Assembly: GCF_010384365.1 (NCBI RefSeq)
Contig: NZ_CP048397.1
Location: 1,736,001-1,800,000 of the forward strand
Length of the DNA stretch: 64,000 nt
Source of the DNA: Streptomyces sp. S4.7
GTDB lineage: Bacteria; Actinomycetota; Actinomycetes; Streptomycetales; Streptomycetaceae
Direction: 5' to 3'
Made by a program: the position numbers and the translations under genes
Part shown: positions 21,208 through 30,510 of the stretch, piece by piece
How positions within the stretch are numbered: position 1 is the stretch's first letter
How the letters are laid out: each line of letters starts with the position of its first letter
Notes under the pieces: model-generated
Told to the model about the DNA's origin: nothing
The model's input: only the letters and a program-made list of their open reading frames with translations
Databases searched by the model: none

Positions 21208-22274
21208 TTGTCGGCCGCCCAGCCCGCGTAGAAGAGTCCGAGTCCGACGATCACGCACATGCCCTGGATGATCCAGAACCGGACCACGACAAGGACTTCG
21301 GACCACCCCTTCAGTTCGAAGTGGTGCTGGAGCGGGGCCATCCTGAAGACGCGCTTGCCGGTCAGCCGGAACGAACCGACCTGGATCACCACGGACATGG
21401 TGATGAGGGCGAAGAGGCCGCCGAGCAGGGCGATCAGGAGTTCGGTACGGGAGCAGATGGCGAGGCCCGCGAGGGCGCCGCCGAGCGCCAGCGAGCCGGT
21501 GTCGCCCATGAAGATCTTGGCGGGTGAGGTGTTCCACCACAGGAAGCCGAAGCAGGAGCCCATGAGGGCGGAGGCGACGACGGCGAGGTCGAGCGGATCT
21601 CGTACCTCGAAGCATGCCTCGGGGTTGGTGAGCGTCAGCGCGTTGGCGCAGGACTCCTGGAACTGCCAGAGGCCGATGAACGTGTAGGCGCCGAAGACCA
21701 TCACCGACGCACCGGTGGCCAGACCGTCCAGACCGTCCGTCAGATTCACGCCGTTGGACATCGCGAGAATCATGAACAGCGCCCAGACCACGAACAGCAC
21801 CGGCCCGATGGACCAGCCGAAGTCCGTGACGAACGACAGCTTGGTGGAGGCGGGGGTGTTGCCGCGGATGTCGGCGAACTGGAGCGAGAGCACCGCGAAG
21901 GCGATGCCGACGATCAGCTGTCCGGCCATCTTCGCCTTGGCCCGCAGGCCCAGCGAACGCTGCTTGACGATCTTGATGTAGTCGTCAAGGAAACCGACCA
22001 GGCCCATCCCCGCCATCAGGAAGAGGACCAGCACACCGGAGAACGTCGGGTCCTCGCCGGTGATCACCTTCGCCAGGGCGTAGGCGATCAGCGTGGCCAG
22101 GATGAAGGCGATGCCACCCATGGTGGGCGTGCCCTGCTTGCTGCCGTGGCTGCGCGGGCCGTCGTCCCTGATGAACTGCCCGTAACCCTTGCGGGCCAGC
22201 AGTTTGATCAGCAGCGGCGTGCCGATCAGGGTCAGGAAGAGCCCGATGGCTCCCGCGAAGAGGATCTGCCTCAT
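21204..22274 (-). CDS. mraY: Phospho-MurNAc-pentapeptide translocase MraY
   Basis: A 356-residue, ten-helix membrane enzyme that moves phospho-MurNAc-pentapeptide to undecaprenyl phosphate, making lipid I. Conserved loops are visible: GTPTMGG (about 49-55), the aspartate pair in FLDDYIK (about 95-101), NGVNLTDGLDGLA near 184-196 and the late FMGDTGS and LQHHFELKGW. The ATG overlaps the murF stop (ATGA) and the stop overlaps murD (GTGA), so murF-mraY-murD are translationally coupled. Confidence 0.97.
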   Translation of the reverse strand: MRQILFAGAIGLFLTLIGTPLLIKLLARKGYGQFIRDDGPRSHGSKQGTPTMGGIAFILATLIAYALAKVITGEDPTFSGVLVLFLMAGMGLVGFLDDYIKIVKQRSLGLRAKAKMAGQLIVGIAFAVLSLQFADIRGNTPASTKLSFVTDFGWSIGPVLFVVWALFMILAMSNGVNLTDGLDGLATGASVMVFGAYTFIGLWQFQESCANALTLTNPEACFEVRDPLDLAVVASALMGSCFGFLWWNTSPAKIFMGDTGSLALGGALAGLAICSRTELLIALLGGLFALITMSVVIQVGSFRLTGKRVFRMAPLQHHFELKGWSEVLVVVRFWIIQGMCVIVGLGLFYAGWAADK

Positions 22275-23701
22275 CGGCCGGAGACCTCGCCCTCGACTGC
22301 GTTCTCGAGCAGTGCCTGGGCGACCCGCTCCAGTCCGGCCGACCTCGAAGCCTTCACCAGCACGACGTCTCCCGAACGCAGTTCACTGCGCAACAGATCG
22401 ACCGCCGCCTGCGCGTCGGACACGTGCACCGACTCCTCACCCCACGAACCCTCGTTGTAGGCGCCCAGTTGCAGCCAGGACGCTTCCCTGCCCCCGACTG
22501 CGACGAGCTTGCTGACGTTGAGCCGGACGGCGAGCCGTCCGACCGCGTCGTGCTCGGCGAGCGCCTCGTCACCGAGTTCGGCCATCGGGCCGAGCACCGC
22601 CCACGTGCGTCCGCCGGTTTCCCTGGCGGCACCGCCCATGGCGACCAGCGCGCGGAGCGCTGCCCTCATGGAGTCGGGGTTCGCGTTGTAGGCGTCGTTG
22701 ACGATCGTCACGCCGTCCGCGCGCTCGGTGACCTCCATACGCCAGCGGGAGAGGGTCTCCGCCTCGGAGAGCGCCAGGGCGATCTCGTCGACGGACATGC
22801 CCAACTCATGGGCGACGGCGGTCGCGGCGAGCGCGTTCGACACGTGGTGCTCACCGTACAGCCGCAGCGTCAGCTCGCTGCACCCGGTGGGTGTTCGAAG
22901 GCGGAAGGAGGGTCTGCCGAGTCCGTCGATGTGCACGTTCTCTGCCCGTACGTCTGCTTCGTCGGACTCCCCGAACAGCACGACGCGCGCCTTGGTGCGG
23001 GAGGCCATGGCGCGTACGAGGGGGTCGTCGGCGTTCAGGACGGCGATGCCGCCCTCCTCGGCGGACGGCAGGGACTCGACCATCTCGCCCTTGGCCTGGG
23101 CGATCTGCTCGCGTCCGCCGAACTCGCCGATGTGGGCGGTGCCGACGTTCAGCACAAGGCCGATCCTCGGCGGGACGAGGCCGGTGAGGTAGCGGATGTC
23201 ACCGATGTAGCGCGCCCCCATCTCCAGGACGAGGAAGCGGGTGTCCTCGGCGGCGCGCAGAGCGGTGAGCGGGAGTCCGATCTCGTTGTTGAGGTTTCCT
23301 TCGGGCCAGACGGTGGGGGCCTCGCGCCGCAGGAGTTGGGCGATGAGGTCCTTGGTGCTGGTCTTGCCCGACGATCCGGTGAGCGCGACGGTCGTGGCGC
23401 CGGTGCGCTCCACGACGGCGCGTGCGAGGGCGCCGAGGGCCTGTACGACGTCCTCGACGACGATGGCGGGGACCCCGACGGGCCGGACGGCCAGCACGGC
23501 GGTGGCGCCCGCCTCGACGGCGCGGCGGGCGTAGTTGTGGCCGTCGACGTTCTCGCCGGCGAAGGCGACGAAGAGGCTGCCGTCCGCGACCCGGCGGGAG
23601 TCGATGACGACGGGGCCGGTGACGTGGGCGTCCGGATCCGGTATGTCGTACGACTGCCCGCCGACGATGGTGGCGATCTCGGCGAGGGAGAGGGTGATCA
23701 C
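22271..23701 (-). CDS. murF: UDP-MurNAc-tripeptide--D-Ala-D-Ala ligase MurF
   Basis: A 476-residue Mur ligase that adds D-Ala-D-Ala to the precursor tripeptide. It begins VITLSLAEIATIVGG, the usual MurF N-terminus; the ATP loop TGSSGKTSTKD lies near 114-124, and VNDAYNANPDSMRAAL is the family signature near 340. I chose the GTG at 23701; the frame stays open through the 232-base gap to murE, which is Pro/Arg-rich shadow coding and shows no domain. No strong ribosome-binding site is seen before the GTG, so that start is the least certain among the mur genes. Confidence 0.95.
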   Translation of the reverse strand: MITLSLAEIATIVGGQSYDIPDPDAHVTGPVVIDSRRVADGSLFVAFAGENVDGHNYARRAVEAGATAVLAVRPVGVPAIVVEDVVQALGALARAVVERTGATTVALTGSSGKTSTKDLIAQLLRREAPTVWPEGNLNNEIGLPLTALRAAEDTRFLVLEMGARYIGDIRYLTGLVPPRIGLVLNVGTAHIGEFGGREQIAQAKGEMVESLPSAEEGGIAVLNADDPLVRAMASRTKARVVLFGESDEADVRAENVHIDGLGRPSFRLRTPTGCSELTLRLYGEHHVSNALAATAVAHELGMSVDEIALALSEAETLSRWRMEVTERADGVTIVNDAYNANPDSMRAALRALVAMGGAARETGGRTWAVLGPMAELGDEALAEHDAVGRLAVRLNVSKLVAVGGREASWLQLGAYNEGSWGEESVHVSDAQAAVDLLRSELRSGDVVLVKASRSAGLERVAQALLENAVEGEVSGR

Positions 23702-23933
23702 GTGGACCGTCCGGCGAATGGAGGGCGGGTGATGGATGGGGACGCGGGCGCGGTGGGGGTGCGCGCGGGCGCCGGAGGAGAGGGTGGAGAGCTGTCCGGA
23801 CGGCGCGGGGGGCGGGCGGCGGCCGGCGGGGTGAGGGGGTACGGGAGGACGGTCCGCGGGGAGAGCGTCACCGCGGCGACCGGGCGACGGCCGCCGGAAC
23901 CCGGCGCCGCCGTCCGGTCGCCGGACGGTGCCC

Positions 23934-25649
23934 TCATTCCCGACCGGTGCTCTCGCTCCCGTGGCGGCGGGAGCGTTCGATGGCCTCGCGCAGCACCTGA
24001 CGGTCGTCGAAGGCGCGTACCACCCCGGCGATGTCCTGGCCCTGTTCGTGGCCCTTGCCGGCGACGAGGACGGTGTCGCCCTCGGCCGCCCTCGACACCA
24101 CGGACGCGATGGCCGCCGCGCGGTCGGCGTCGACCAGGACGTCACCGCGCTCGTGGATCGGCACCTCGGCGGCGCCCGCGAGCATCGCGGCGAGGATCGC
24201 GAGCGGGTCCTCGGAGCGCGGGTTGTCCGAGGTCAGTACGGCGGTGTCGGCGAGTCGCGCCGCCGCGGCGCCCATCGAGGGGCGCTTGGACCGGTCGCGG
24301 TCGCCGCCGCAGCCCAGGACGATGTGCACCTTGCCCCGGGTGACCTTGCGCAGGGAGCGCAGCACCGATTCGACGGCGTCCGTCTTGTGGGCGTAGTCGA
24401 CGACGGCGAGGTAGGGCTGTCCGGCGTCGACCCGCTCCAGCCGGCCGGGGACGCCGGGGACGGCCGCGACGCCGTCGGCGGCGATCTGCGGATCGATTCC
24501 GGCCACGGCGAGGGTGACGACGGCGGCGAGGGTGTTGGCGACGTTGAACGGGCCGGGCAGCGGGGCCTCGGCGCGGATCCGCTCGCCCTTGGGGCTGACG
24601 ACGGTGAAGAGGCTGCCCTGCCGGCCGACCTCGACGTCCTCGGCGCGCCAGTCGGCGTCCGGGTGGCCCTCGGCGGAGAACGTCGTGATGGGTACGCCCG
24701 CCTCGTGGACGAGCCGGCGGCCGTACTCGTCGTCGAAGTTCACCACGCCGACACGGCTGCGCTCGGGGGTGAACAGCCGTGCCTTGGCCTGGAAGTAGTC
24801 CTCCATGCCGGAGTGGAACTCCATGTGTTCCGGGCTGAGGTTGTTGAAGACGGCGATGTCGAAGACACAGCCGTCGACCCGGCCGAGCACCAGGGCGTGG
24901 CTGGAAACCTCCATCGCGACGGAGTCCACGCCGCGCTCGCGCATGACGGCGAGGAGCGCCTGGAGGTCGGTGGCCTCGGGGGTGGTGCGCTCGGATTTGA
25001 TGCGCTCGTCGCCGATGCGCATCTCGACGGTGCCGATGAGCCCGGTGTGGTGTCCGGCGCCGCGCAGTCCGCCCTCGACGAGATACGCGGTGGTGGTCTT
25101 GCCGGAGGTGCCGGTGATGCCGATCTGGAGGAGGTCGGCGCCGGGGTGGCCGTAGATCTCGGCGGCCAGTTCACCCATGCTGCCCCGTGGATCGGGGGTC
25201 ACCAGCACCGGCAGGCCGGTGGCGGCGGCGCGCTCGGCGCCCGCCGGGTCGGTGAGGATGGCCGCCGCGCCGAGGTCGGCCGCCTGGGCGGCGAAGTCGG
25301 CGCCGTGGAAGCGGGCACCGGGCAGGGCGGCGTACACGTCCCCTTCGCGTACCGCTCGCGAGTCGTGGGTGATGCCCGTCGCCGCTCCGTCGGCCGGGGG
25401 CTCGGCTCCCAGCCGGGCGGCCAGGTCCACGAGCGAGGTCGGCCGGACCTGGTCGGGGCGGGGCGCTCCGGGGTGGTTCACGGGCGCGTCCTTTGTGGTG
25501 GTTCGGTACTGATCTGCGTGGGGCACGGCGGTGAGCGTACCGGGCTCACCGGGCCGCGGGCCAAGTGAGGGGCGCCCGGTGCCGGTGCCGTCTGATGGGG
25601 GGACGGACGGGTCGTCGTGGTTCCCCGAGTCGGGGGTGATCGTTGTCAC
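23934..25649 (-). CDS. murE: UDP-MurNAc-tripeptide synthetase MurE (diaminopimelate-adding)
   Basis: A 571-residue Mur ligase adding the third amino acid. The ATP loop GITGTSGKTTTAY lies near 177-189, and DNPRSEDP near 480 is the motif that selects diaminopimelate rather than lysine; Streptomyces walls use the LL isomer, which the motif alone does not distinguish. The N-terminal 60 residues are a polar extension. The start is GTG with CAGGGAAC upstream, 16 bases after ftsI. The C-terminal domain with GKGHEQGQD is intact. Confidence 0.95.
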   Translation of the reverse strand: MTTITPDSGNHDDPSVPPSDGTGTGRPSLGPRPGEPGTLTAVPHADQYRTTTKDAPVNHPGAPRPDQVRPTSLVDLAARLGAEPPADGAATGITHDSRAVREGDVYAALPGARFHGADFAAQAADLGAAAILTDPAGAERAAATGLPVLVTPDPRGSMGELAAEIYGHPGADLLQIGITGTSGKTTTAYLVEGGLRGAGHHTGLIGTVEMRIGDERIKSERTTPEATDLQALLAVMRERGVDSVAMEVSSHALVLGRVDGCVFDIAVFNNLSPEHMEFHSGMEDYFQAKARLFTPERSRVGVVNFDDEYGRRLVHEAGVPITTFSAEGHPDADWRAEDVEVGRQGSLFTVVSPKGERIRAEAPLPGPFNVANTLAAVVTLAVAGIDPQIAADGVAAVPGVPGRLERVDAGQPYLAVVDYAHKTDAVESVLRSLRKVTRGKVHIVLGCGGDRDRSKRPSMGAAAARLADTAVLTSDNPRSEDPLAILAAMLAGAAEVPIHERGDVLVDADRAAAIASVVSRAAEGDTVLVAGKGHEQGQDIAGVVRAFDDRQVLREAIERSRRHGSESTGRE

Positions 25650-25665
25650 TGGGTCGTTCCCTGGG

Positions 25666-27687
25666 TCACTCGCCGGGTTTGAACTCGACCGGCAGGGGGG
25701 CTGCCTTCTTGCCGGTCGGTGGGACCTGGAGGCTCTTGAGAGCGAACTCCATGACCTCCTTGTAGATGGGGCCGCAGATCTGGCCGCCGAAGTAGCTGCC
25801 CTCGGTGGGGTTCTGGATGGCGCAGTAGACGGTGATCTGCGGGTCGTCGGCGGGGGCGAAGCCCGCGAAGGACGCGGTGTAGCCCTTGTAGCGTCCGGTC
25901 ACGGGATCGACGCGGTTGGCCGTCCCCGTCTTGCCTGCGACGCGGTAGCCGGGGATCCGGGCCTTGGTGCCGGTGCCCGCCTCGTCGCCGACGACGGATT
26001 CGAGCATGGTGGCCAGCGTCCTGGCCGTCTTCTCGCTGATGACGCGGGTCTGCTTGGGGGCGGTCGCGGGGGTGAAGCGGCCGTCCGGGCCCTGTGTGCC
26101 GCGGACCAGGGTGGGCTCGATCCGTACGCCTCCGTTGGCGATGGTCGAGTAGACCGAGGCCGCCTGCATGGCGTTGACCGACAGTCCCTGTCCGAAGGGG
26201 ATCGTGAACTGCTGGGAGGTCGACCAGTCCTTCGGCGCCGCGAGGATGCCCTGCGTCTCGCCGGGGTAGCCGAGGCCGCTGGGGCTGCCGATGCCGAATT
26301 TACGCAGGTAGGAGTGGAGGACCCGGTTGGCCTCCGGCTGGGTTCTGCCGAGCTGGCCGGTCGCCAGGATGGTGCCGATGTTGCTGGACTTGGCGAGGAC
26401 CCCGTTGAGGGTGAGGTACCAGGTGGGGTGGTCGATGTCGTCCTTGAAGAGGCGGTCGCCGCGGTGGAGCCGGTTGGGCACGGTGACATGGGTGCCGGGC
26501 ACGGCGGCCTTCTCCTCCAGGACGGCGGCCATGGACATGACCTTGCTGGTGGAGCCGGGTTCGAAGGCGTCCTGGAGCGCGGCGTTGCCCATGGCGGCGC
26601 CGTCGGCCTGTGACAGGTCGTTGGGGTCGAAGCCGGGGGCGTTGGCCATGGCGAGCACCTCGCCGGTCCGGGTGTTCTGCACTATGACGTAGCCGCGGTC
26701 GGCCTTGGATTCGGTGACCTGTTCGGAGATGGCCCGCTGGGCGGCCCACTGGATGTCCCGGTCGATGGTCAGCTCGATGTCCGTGCCCGGGACCGCGGGA
26801 TTCTCCCGTGAACCCGCCGTGGGGACGCGCCGGCCGCCGGAGTGGGCGTAGGTGATCTCGCCGTCCTGGCCGGAGAGCTGCTTGTCGAGCATGGACTCCA
26901 CGCCGCCGCCTCCGTGGCCGTCGGCGTTGACGTATCCCAGTATCCCGGCGGCGAGGTCCCCGTTGGGGTACACGCGCTTGCTGCTGGGCTCCTGGAAGAC
27001 TCCGGCGAGGACGCTGGCCGGTGCGTCGGCGCCCTTGCCGCCCTTGGCGGTACGGGCCTTCTCGGCCTTCTCCGCGAGGACGGACTTGAGGTCGCTGATC
27101 TGGTTCCAGACCTGGGGGGTCTGGCGGTGGGCGAGCACCGCGAAGCGGGACTTGGGGGCCGAGAGCTGCTTCTCCAGCGTCTCGGGCTCCTTGTCGAGGA
27201 TCGGCGCGAGGAGCGCGGCGGCCTGCTCGGGGGCGTTGTCGACGTTGCTGTCCTCGGGGGTGAACATCTTGGGGTCGGCCGTGATGTCGTGGGCGTCGAC
27301 GCTGCTGGCGAGGGCGACACCGGCGCGGTCGGTGATCTCGCCGCGCTCGGCGGCCAGGGTGACGCTCGTGAAGCGGTTCTTCTCGGCCTTGGCCGTGTAC
27401 GCGCTGGCGTCGACCGCCTGGACCTGGAGCAGCCGGACGACGAAGACCAGCATGACGACGGTCAGTCCGAGGCTGACCAGACGGAGCCGGGGGCGGTGGC
27501 TGCCGAGCCGGATACGGCGCGAGCCGCGGGCGCCGGGCCGCGCACGGCCCTGCGCGGGGCGTCGCGGTCGGCCGGACGGGCGGGGCGCGGGGCGCTGCGA
27601 CGCGCGTGATTCGGGCCGGGGGCGCGCGCCGCTCCCGGAGCGCGCGGGGCCGGGGACCCGGCGGCGCGGTGGTTGCTCGGGGGGCAC
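25666..27687 (-). CDS. ftsI: Septal transpeptidase FtsI (class B penicillin-binding protein)
   Basis: A 673-residue class B PBP that crosslinks septal peptidoglycan with FtsW. A basic, Pro/Arg-rich cytoplasmic tail of about 70 residues precedes one membrane anchor (LRLVSLGLTVVMLVFVVRLL). The dimerisation domain follows, then the transpeptidase domain with all three motifs: Ser nucleophile in GSTSKV (near 377), SSN (near 433) and KTGTANR (near 587). It starts at a GTG four bases after ftsL and lies 16 bases before murE. It is a beta-lactam target by family. Confidence 0.96.
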   Translation of the reverse strand: MPPEQPPRRRVPGPARSGSGARPRPESRASQRPAPRPSGRPRRPAQGRARPGARGSRRIRLGSHRPRLRLVSLGLTVVMLVFVVRLLQVQAVDASAYTAKAEKNRFTSVTLAAERGEITDRAGVALASSVDAHDITADPKMFTPEDSNVDNAPEQAAALLAPILDKEPETLEKQLSAPKSRFAVLAHRQTPQVWNQISDLKSVLAEKAEKARTAKGGKGADAPASVLAGVFQEPSSKRVYPNGDLAAGILGYVNADGHGGGGVESMLDKQLSGQDGEITYAHSGGRRVPTAGSRENPAVPGTDIELTIDRDIQWAAQRAISEQVTESKADRGYVIVQNTRTGEVLAMANAPGFDPNDLSQADGAAMGNAALQDAFEPGSTSKVMSMAAVLEEKAAVPGTHVTVPNRLHRGDRLFKDDIDHPTWYLTLNGVLAKSSNIGTILATGQLGRTQPEANRVLHSYLRKFGIGSPSGLGYPGETQGILAAPKDWSTSQQFTIPFGQGLSVNAMQAASVYSTIANGGVRIEPTLVRGTQGPDGRFTPATAPKQTRVISEKTARTLATMLESVVGDEAGTGTKARIPGYRVAGKTGTANRVDPVTGRYKGYTASFAGFAPADDPQITVYCAIQNPTEGSYFGGQICGPIYKEVMEFALKSLQVPPTGKKAAPLPVEFKPGE

Positions 27688-27691
27688 TGGG

Positions 27692-28333
27692 TCACCTGCC
27701 GGAGGTCGTCGGGGTGGGTGTGCCGGACGTCGGTCCGGGCACGGGCGGGGTGGCGGGCGCGCCGCGGGCGCCCGTCGAGGCGGACGGGACCGGCGTGCCG
27801 GTCGAGGGGGCGGCGGCCGGGTCCGTGGACTCTTCCGGGGAGGGGGACGCCGGGCTGCCCGTGGGCGACGCCGACGGGGTCACGGAGGGGGCGAGGGAGG
27901 CGGGCAGGGTGGGCGCGGCGGGCGGGAAGGCGTCCATGGCGGACGGCGCGGCGTACGGGAGCGCGCCGGCCTCGGACGGGACGCCGGTGATCCTGCCGCG
28001 CGGGTCGAGGAAGGCGGGGCTGCCGCCGGGGACCATGCCGAGTTCCCGCGCGCGGCGCTGCAGCGCGTCGGGCGCGGAGAGGCTGTCCACGTCCCGCTGG
28101 AGCGCCTGCTGCTCGTCGGTCAGATCGGTGGTCCGCTTCTTCAGCTCGCTCAGCTTGAACGACCCGACGTTGAGTGAGGAGTTCAGCAGGAGCAGGGTGA
28201 TGAGCCCGCCGCCGAGGAGGAGAACGACCAGCAGGACGAAGGGGGTGCGCGCCGCGGTGCTCGGCCCGGTCGTCGGCATCAGCCGGGCGAGCCGCGCGGC
28301 GCGCCCCCTGAGCTGCCTGGCCGGTCCCCTCAC
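27692..28333 (-). CDS. ftsL: FtsL-like division protein (septum formation initiator family)
   Basis: A 213-residue bitopic protein in the ftsL position. After a basic N-terminus ([17 protein letters not shown]), one transmembrane helix (about 29-50, [20 protein letters not shown]) is followed by a short coiled coil ([25 protein letters not shown] split around 57-82) and [12 protein letters not shown], the FtsL/DivIC hallmark. The last 100 residues are Pro/Ser/Thr/Ala-rich and outside the membrane. The GTG at 28333 overlaps the rsmH stop (GTGA); an internal ATG at MPTTGPST would remove 23 residues. Confidence 0.88.
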   Translation of the reverse strand: MRGPARQLRGRAARLARLMPTTGPSTAARTPFVLLVVLLLGGGLITLLLLNSSLNVGSFKLSELKKRTTDLTDEQQALQRDVDSLSAPDALQRRARELGMVPGGSPAFLDPRGRITGVPSEAGALPYAAPSAMDAFPPAAPTLPASLAPSVTPSASPTGSPASPSPEESTDPAAAPSTGTPVPSASTGARGAPATPPVPGPTSGTPTPTTSGR

Positions 28334-29286
28334 CGCACGTCCTCCCGGATCCGCTCGGCGCCGCGCAGCCGGGCGGGGGCGGCCCTGCGGTTCTCGGCGA
28401 CCTCTTCCTCGGCGGGCAGTTCGGCGCCGCGCGTCAGCAGTTTGAGCCTCGGCTGGTAGCGCTCGGGCACAACGGGCAGGCCGGGGGGCGCGGTGTTGGC
28501 GGCGCCGGCCGCGAAGACCTGCTTGACCAGGCGGTCTTCGAGGGAGTGGTAGGCGAGTACGGCGATACGGCCACCGACCGCGAGGGAGGCCACCGCGGCC
28601 GGGACGGCGGCTTCCACGGAGGACAGTTCGCCGTTGACCTCGATGCGCAGGGCCTGGAAGGTGCGCTTGGCGGGGTTGCCACCGGTGCGCTTGGCGGCCT
28701 GCGGCAGGGCGTCCCGGATGAGTTCGACCAGACGGGCGCTGTCGGTGAAGGGCTCGACGGCGCGTTCCCTTACGATCGCGGACACGATGCGCTTGGCCTG
28801 CTTCTCCTCGCCGTACGCCCGCAGGATCCGGACCAGTTCGCCCGGCGGGTAGGTGTTGAGGACCTCGGCCGCGCTCATTCCGGCCGACTGGTCCATGCGC
28901 ATGTCGAGCGGGGCGTCCTGGGCATAGGCGAACCCCCGCTCCGCCTCGTCGAGTTGCATGGACGAGACGCCGAGGTCGAAGAGCACGGCCTGGGCCTTGG
29001 GGATGCCCAGCCGGTCGAGCACGTCGGGCAGTTCGTCGTAGACGGCGTGCACGAGGGTGGCGCGGTCGCCGAACGGGGCGAGGCGCTCGCCGGAGAGCCT
29101 CAGCGCCTCCTTGTCCCGGTCGAGCGCGACCAGCCGAGCGGCGGGGAAGGCGGTGAGCAGCGCCTCGCTGTGGCCGCCGAGGCCGAGGGTGCAGTCGACG
29201 ACGACGGCGCCGGGTTCGGTGAGGGCGGGGGCGAGCAGGTCGAGGCACCGGTCGAGCATCACCGGGACGTGCCGGGTGCCGGTCAT
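28330..29286 (-). CDS. rsmH: 16S rRNA m4C1402 methyltransferase RsmH (MraW)
   Basis: A 318-residue SAM-dependent enzyme that N4-methylates C1402 of 16S rRNA. It begins [10 protein letters not shown], with the SAM-binding motif [16 protein letters not shown] (about 28-43), [17 protein letters not shown] and the late [11 protein letters not shown]. The ATG at 29286 overlaps the stop of a 15-codon reading frame with its own purine-rich ribosome-binding site, suggesting coupling. It is the first gene of the cluster; I see no mraZ upstream. Confidence 0.95.
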   Translation of the reverse strand: MTGTRHVPVMLDRCLDLLAPALTEPGAVVVDCTLGLGGHSEALLTAFPAARLVALDRDKEALRLSGERLAPFGDRATLVHAVYDELPDVLDRLGIPKAQAVLFDLGVSSMQLDEAERGFAYAQDAPLDMRMDQSAGMSAAEVLNTYPPGELVRILRAYGEEKQAKRIVSAIVRERAVEPFTDSARLVELIRDALPQAAKRTGGNPAKRTFQALRIEVNGELSSVEAAVPAAVASLAVGGRIAVLAYHSLEDRLVKQVFAAGAANTAPPGLPVVPERYQPRLKLLTRGAELPAEEEVAENRRAAPARLRGAERIREDVR

Positions 29287-29330
29287 TCGCGGGCCTCGCG
29301 GGGCCTGGTTCGCTGGCTGCGCTCGCTCAT
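29283..29330 (-). CDS. Possible 15-residue leader peptide overlapping rsmH
   Basis: A short frame encoding [15 protein letters not shown]. Its ATG follows GAGAGGG and its TGA overlaps the rsmH start codon (ATGA). rsmH itself has no good ribosome-binding site, so this frame could deliver ribosomes by coupling. It has 4-5 arginines and no run of one biosynthetic amino acid, so an attenuator role is not indicated. Too short for coding statistics; low confidence that the peptide has a function. Confidence 0.35.
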   Translation of the reverse strand: MSERSQRTRPREARE

Positions 29331-29742
29331 GCGCCCTCTCAGGTCCGGCGTGGATGTACGTACCGCCGAGCGTGAGGAGGCCGAGCCGCACGTACGCCGC
29401 ACACGCGGGGGAATTCGGGAAGTGTTCCGGTAAGTGTTCGGGATGTCCGTGAACTTCGCGTCACTTTAGTCCACAGGCCCCCTCGGTCAATCAACCGGCC
29501 AGCGCGTCGCCCGGCCCGCTGCACAGGGACCGGCGGCGCCGATCGGGCGAAGATCGGGTGAAGATCGAGTGGGGTCCCGACGGGGTGGCGACACGATCAC
29601 GTGCAAGTGAAATCGGCGCCCGTCACCCGTTCGCCCTCTCGGGCTTTACCCGTGTGGCTTACCTCACACCGGGCCTCGTTGACGATGTTTGTCCGGTCGC
29701 ACAGCGGGCTTCCGACGCGGGGGAGCATTACCGTCTATAGGT
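29331..29742. promoter_or_regulatory. Divergent intergenic region, rsmH cluster and carbonic anhydrase
   Basis: This 412-base region holds no gene. Two direct copies of AAGTGTTC with matching flanks lie at 29420-29430 and 29432-29442, 12 bases apart, about 90-112 bases upstream of the short leader frame: a candidate operator for the division cluster. The region 29455-29500 is AT-richer. At the right end CTATAGGT abuts the carbonic anhydrase ATG. I could not fix promoters with confidence. Confidence 0.5.
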
Positions 29743-30306
29743 ATGTCGACATCCGCGCACCTCCCCGCCGAGTCCGCCCGGGCATCCGCCGGTACGGCCC
29801 GAACCGACGGTACGGTCACCGATCGACTCGTGGACGCCAACCGGCACTACGCGAAAGAGTTCGACGACCCGGGGATGGACGCCCGTCCCGTACTGCGCGT
29901 CGCCGTGGTCGCCTGCATGGACGCCCGCCTCGACCTGCACGACGCGCTGGGCCTGGAGCTCGGCGACTGTCATACGATCCGCAACGCGGGCGGTGTCGTC
30001 ACCGACGACGTCATTCGCTCACTCACCATCAGCCAGCGGGCGCTCCAGACCCGCAGCGTCGTGCTCATCCATCACACCGGCTGCGGCCTGGAGGCCATCA
30101 CCGAGGACTTCAGGCACGAACTGGAAATGGAGGTCGGCCAGCGTCCGGCCTGGGCCGTGGAGTCCTTCAGGGACGTGGACCAGGACGTACGGCAGTCGAT
30201 GCAGCGGGTGCGGACCTCACCGTTCCTCCTGCACACCGACGACGTACGCGGTTTCGTCTTCGACGTGTCGACCGGCCTTCTGCGGGAAATCGACTCGGCG
30301 AACTGA
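29743..30306 (+). CDS. Beta-class carbonic anhydrase
   Basis: A 187-residue zinc enzyme interconverting CO2 and bicarbonate. The zinc ligands are Cys58, His111 and Cys114 (ACMDAR and HHTGCG), with the Asp60-Arg62 dyad that makes this the kind of beta-carbonic anhydrase in which Asp can be the fourth ligand. It resembles the short actinobacterial Rv1284-type group. I chose the ATG at 29743; no ribosome-binding site precedes it and an AT-rich CTATAGGT lies immediately upstream, so the mRNA could start near the ATG. A longer version from 29689 has no support. Confidence 0.9.
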   Translation: MSTSAHLPAESARASAGTARTDGTVTDRLVDANRHYAKEFDDPGMDARPVLRVAVVACMDARLDLHDALGLELGDCHTIRNAGGVVTDDVIRSLTISQRALQTRSVVLIHHTGCGLEAITEDFRHELEMEVGQRPAWAVESFRDVDQDVRQSMQRVRTSPFLLHTDDVRGFVFDVSTGLLREIDSAN

Positions 30307-30354
30307 CCGCGCCGCCGCACCAGAAACACGGCAACTCCGGCAATTCACACCCAC

Positions 30355-30363
30355 TTATCCACA
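30355..30363 (+). promoter_or_regulatory. Isolated DnaA-box-like nonamer
   Basis: TTATCCACA matches the DnaA-box consensus in the intergenic region before moxR. It is alone, with no cluster and no AT-rich unwinding region, so an origin is excluded; chance or a titration/regulatory site remain. Confidence 0.3.
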
Positions 30364-30476
30364 GGCGAGTGACACGAAGCGGTAACGGCTACAAGAATGC
30401 GTGAGTGACAGCGGTGCCCCGGAACCTTCCGGGCGCGGCGTCCGTATTTCGGGGTGGGCCGGGCCGTGAAGAAGAG

Positions 30477-30502
30477 CCTCGGCCCGTATGAACGGGCCGA
30501 GG
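30477..30502 (+). promoter_or_regulatory. Hairpin overlapping the moxR ribosome-binding site
   Basis: CCTCGGCCCG and CGGGCCGAGG form a perfect 10-bp stem with loop TATGAA. The right arm ends inside GAGGAGG (30499-30505), the ribosome-binding site of moxR, so folding would hide part of it. Confidence 0.45.
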
Positions 30503-30510
30503 AGGGCCGG

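Noticed and set aside
23702..23933. An N-terminal extension of murF through the murE-murF gap
   Set aside because: The in-frame sequence is Pro/Arg-rich without a domain and murF homologues begin at the GTG at 23701.
30355..30363. DnaA box as evidence of a replication origin
   Set aside because: A single box without dnaA, dnaN or an AT-rich region; probably chance.
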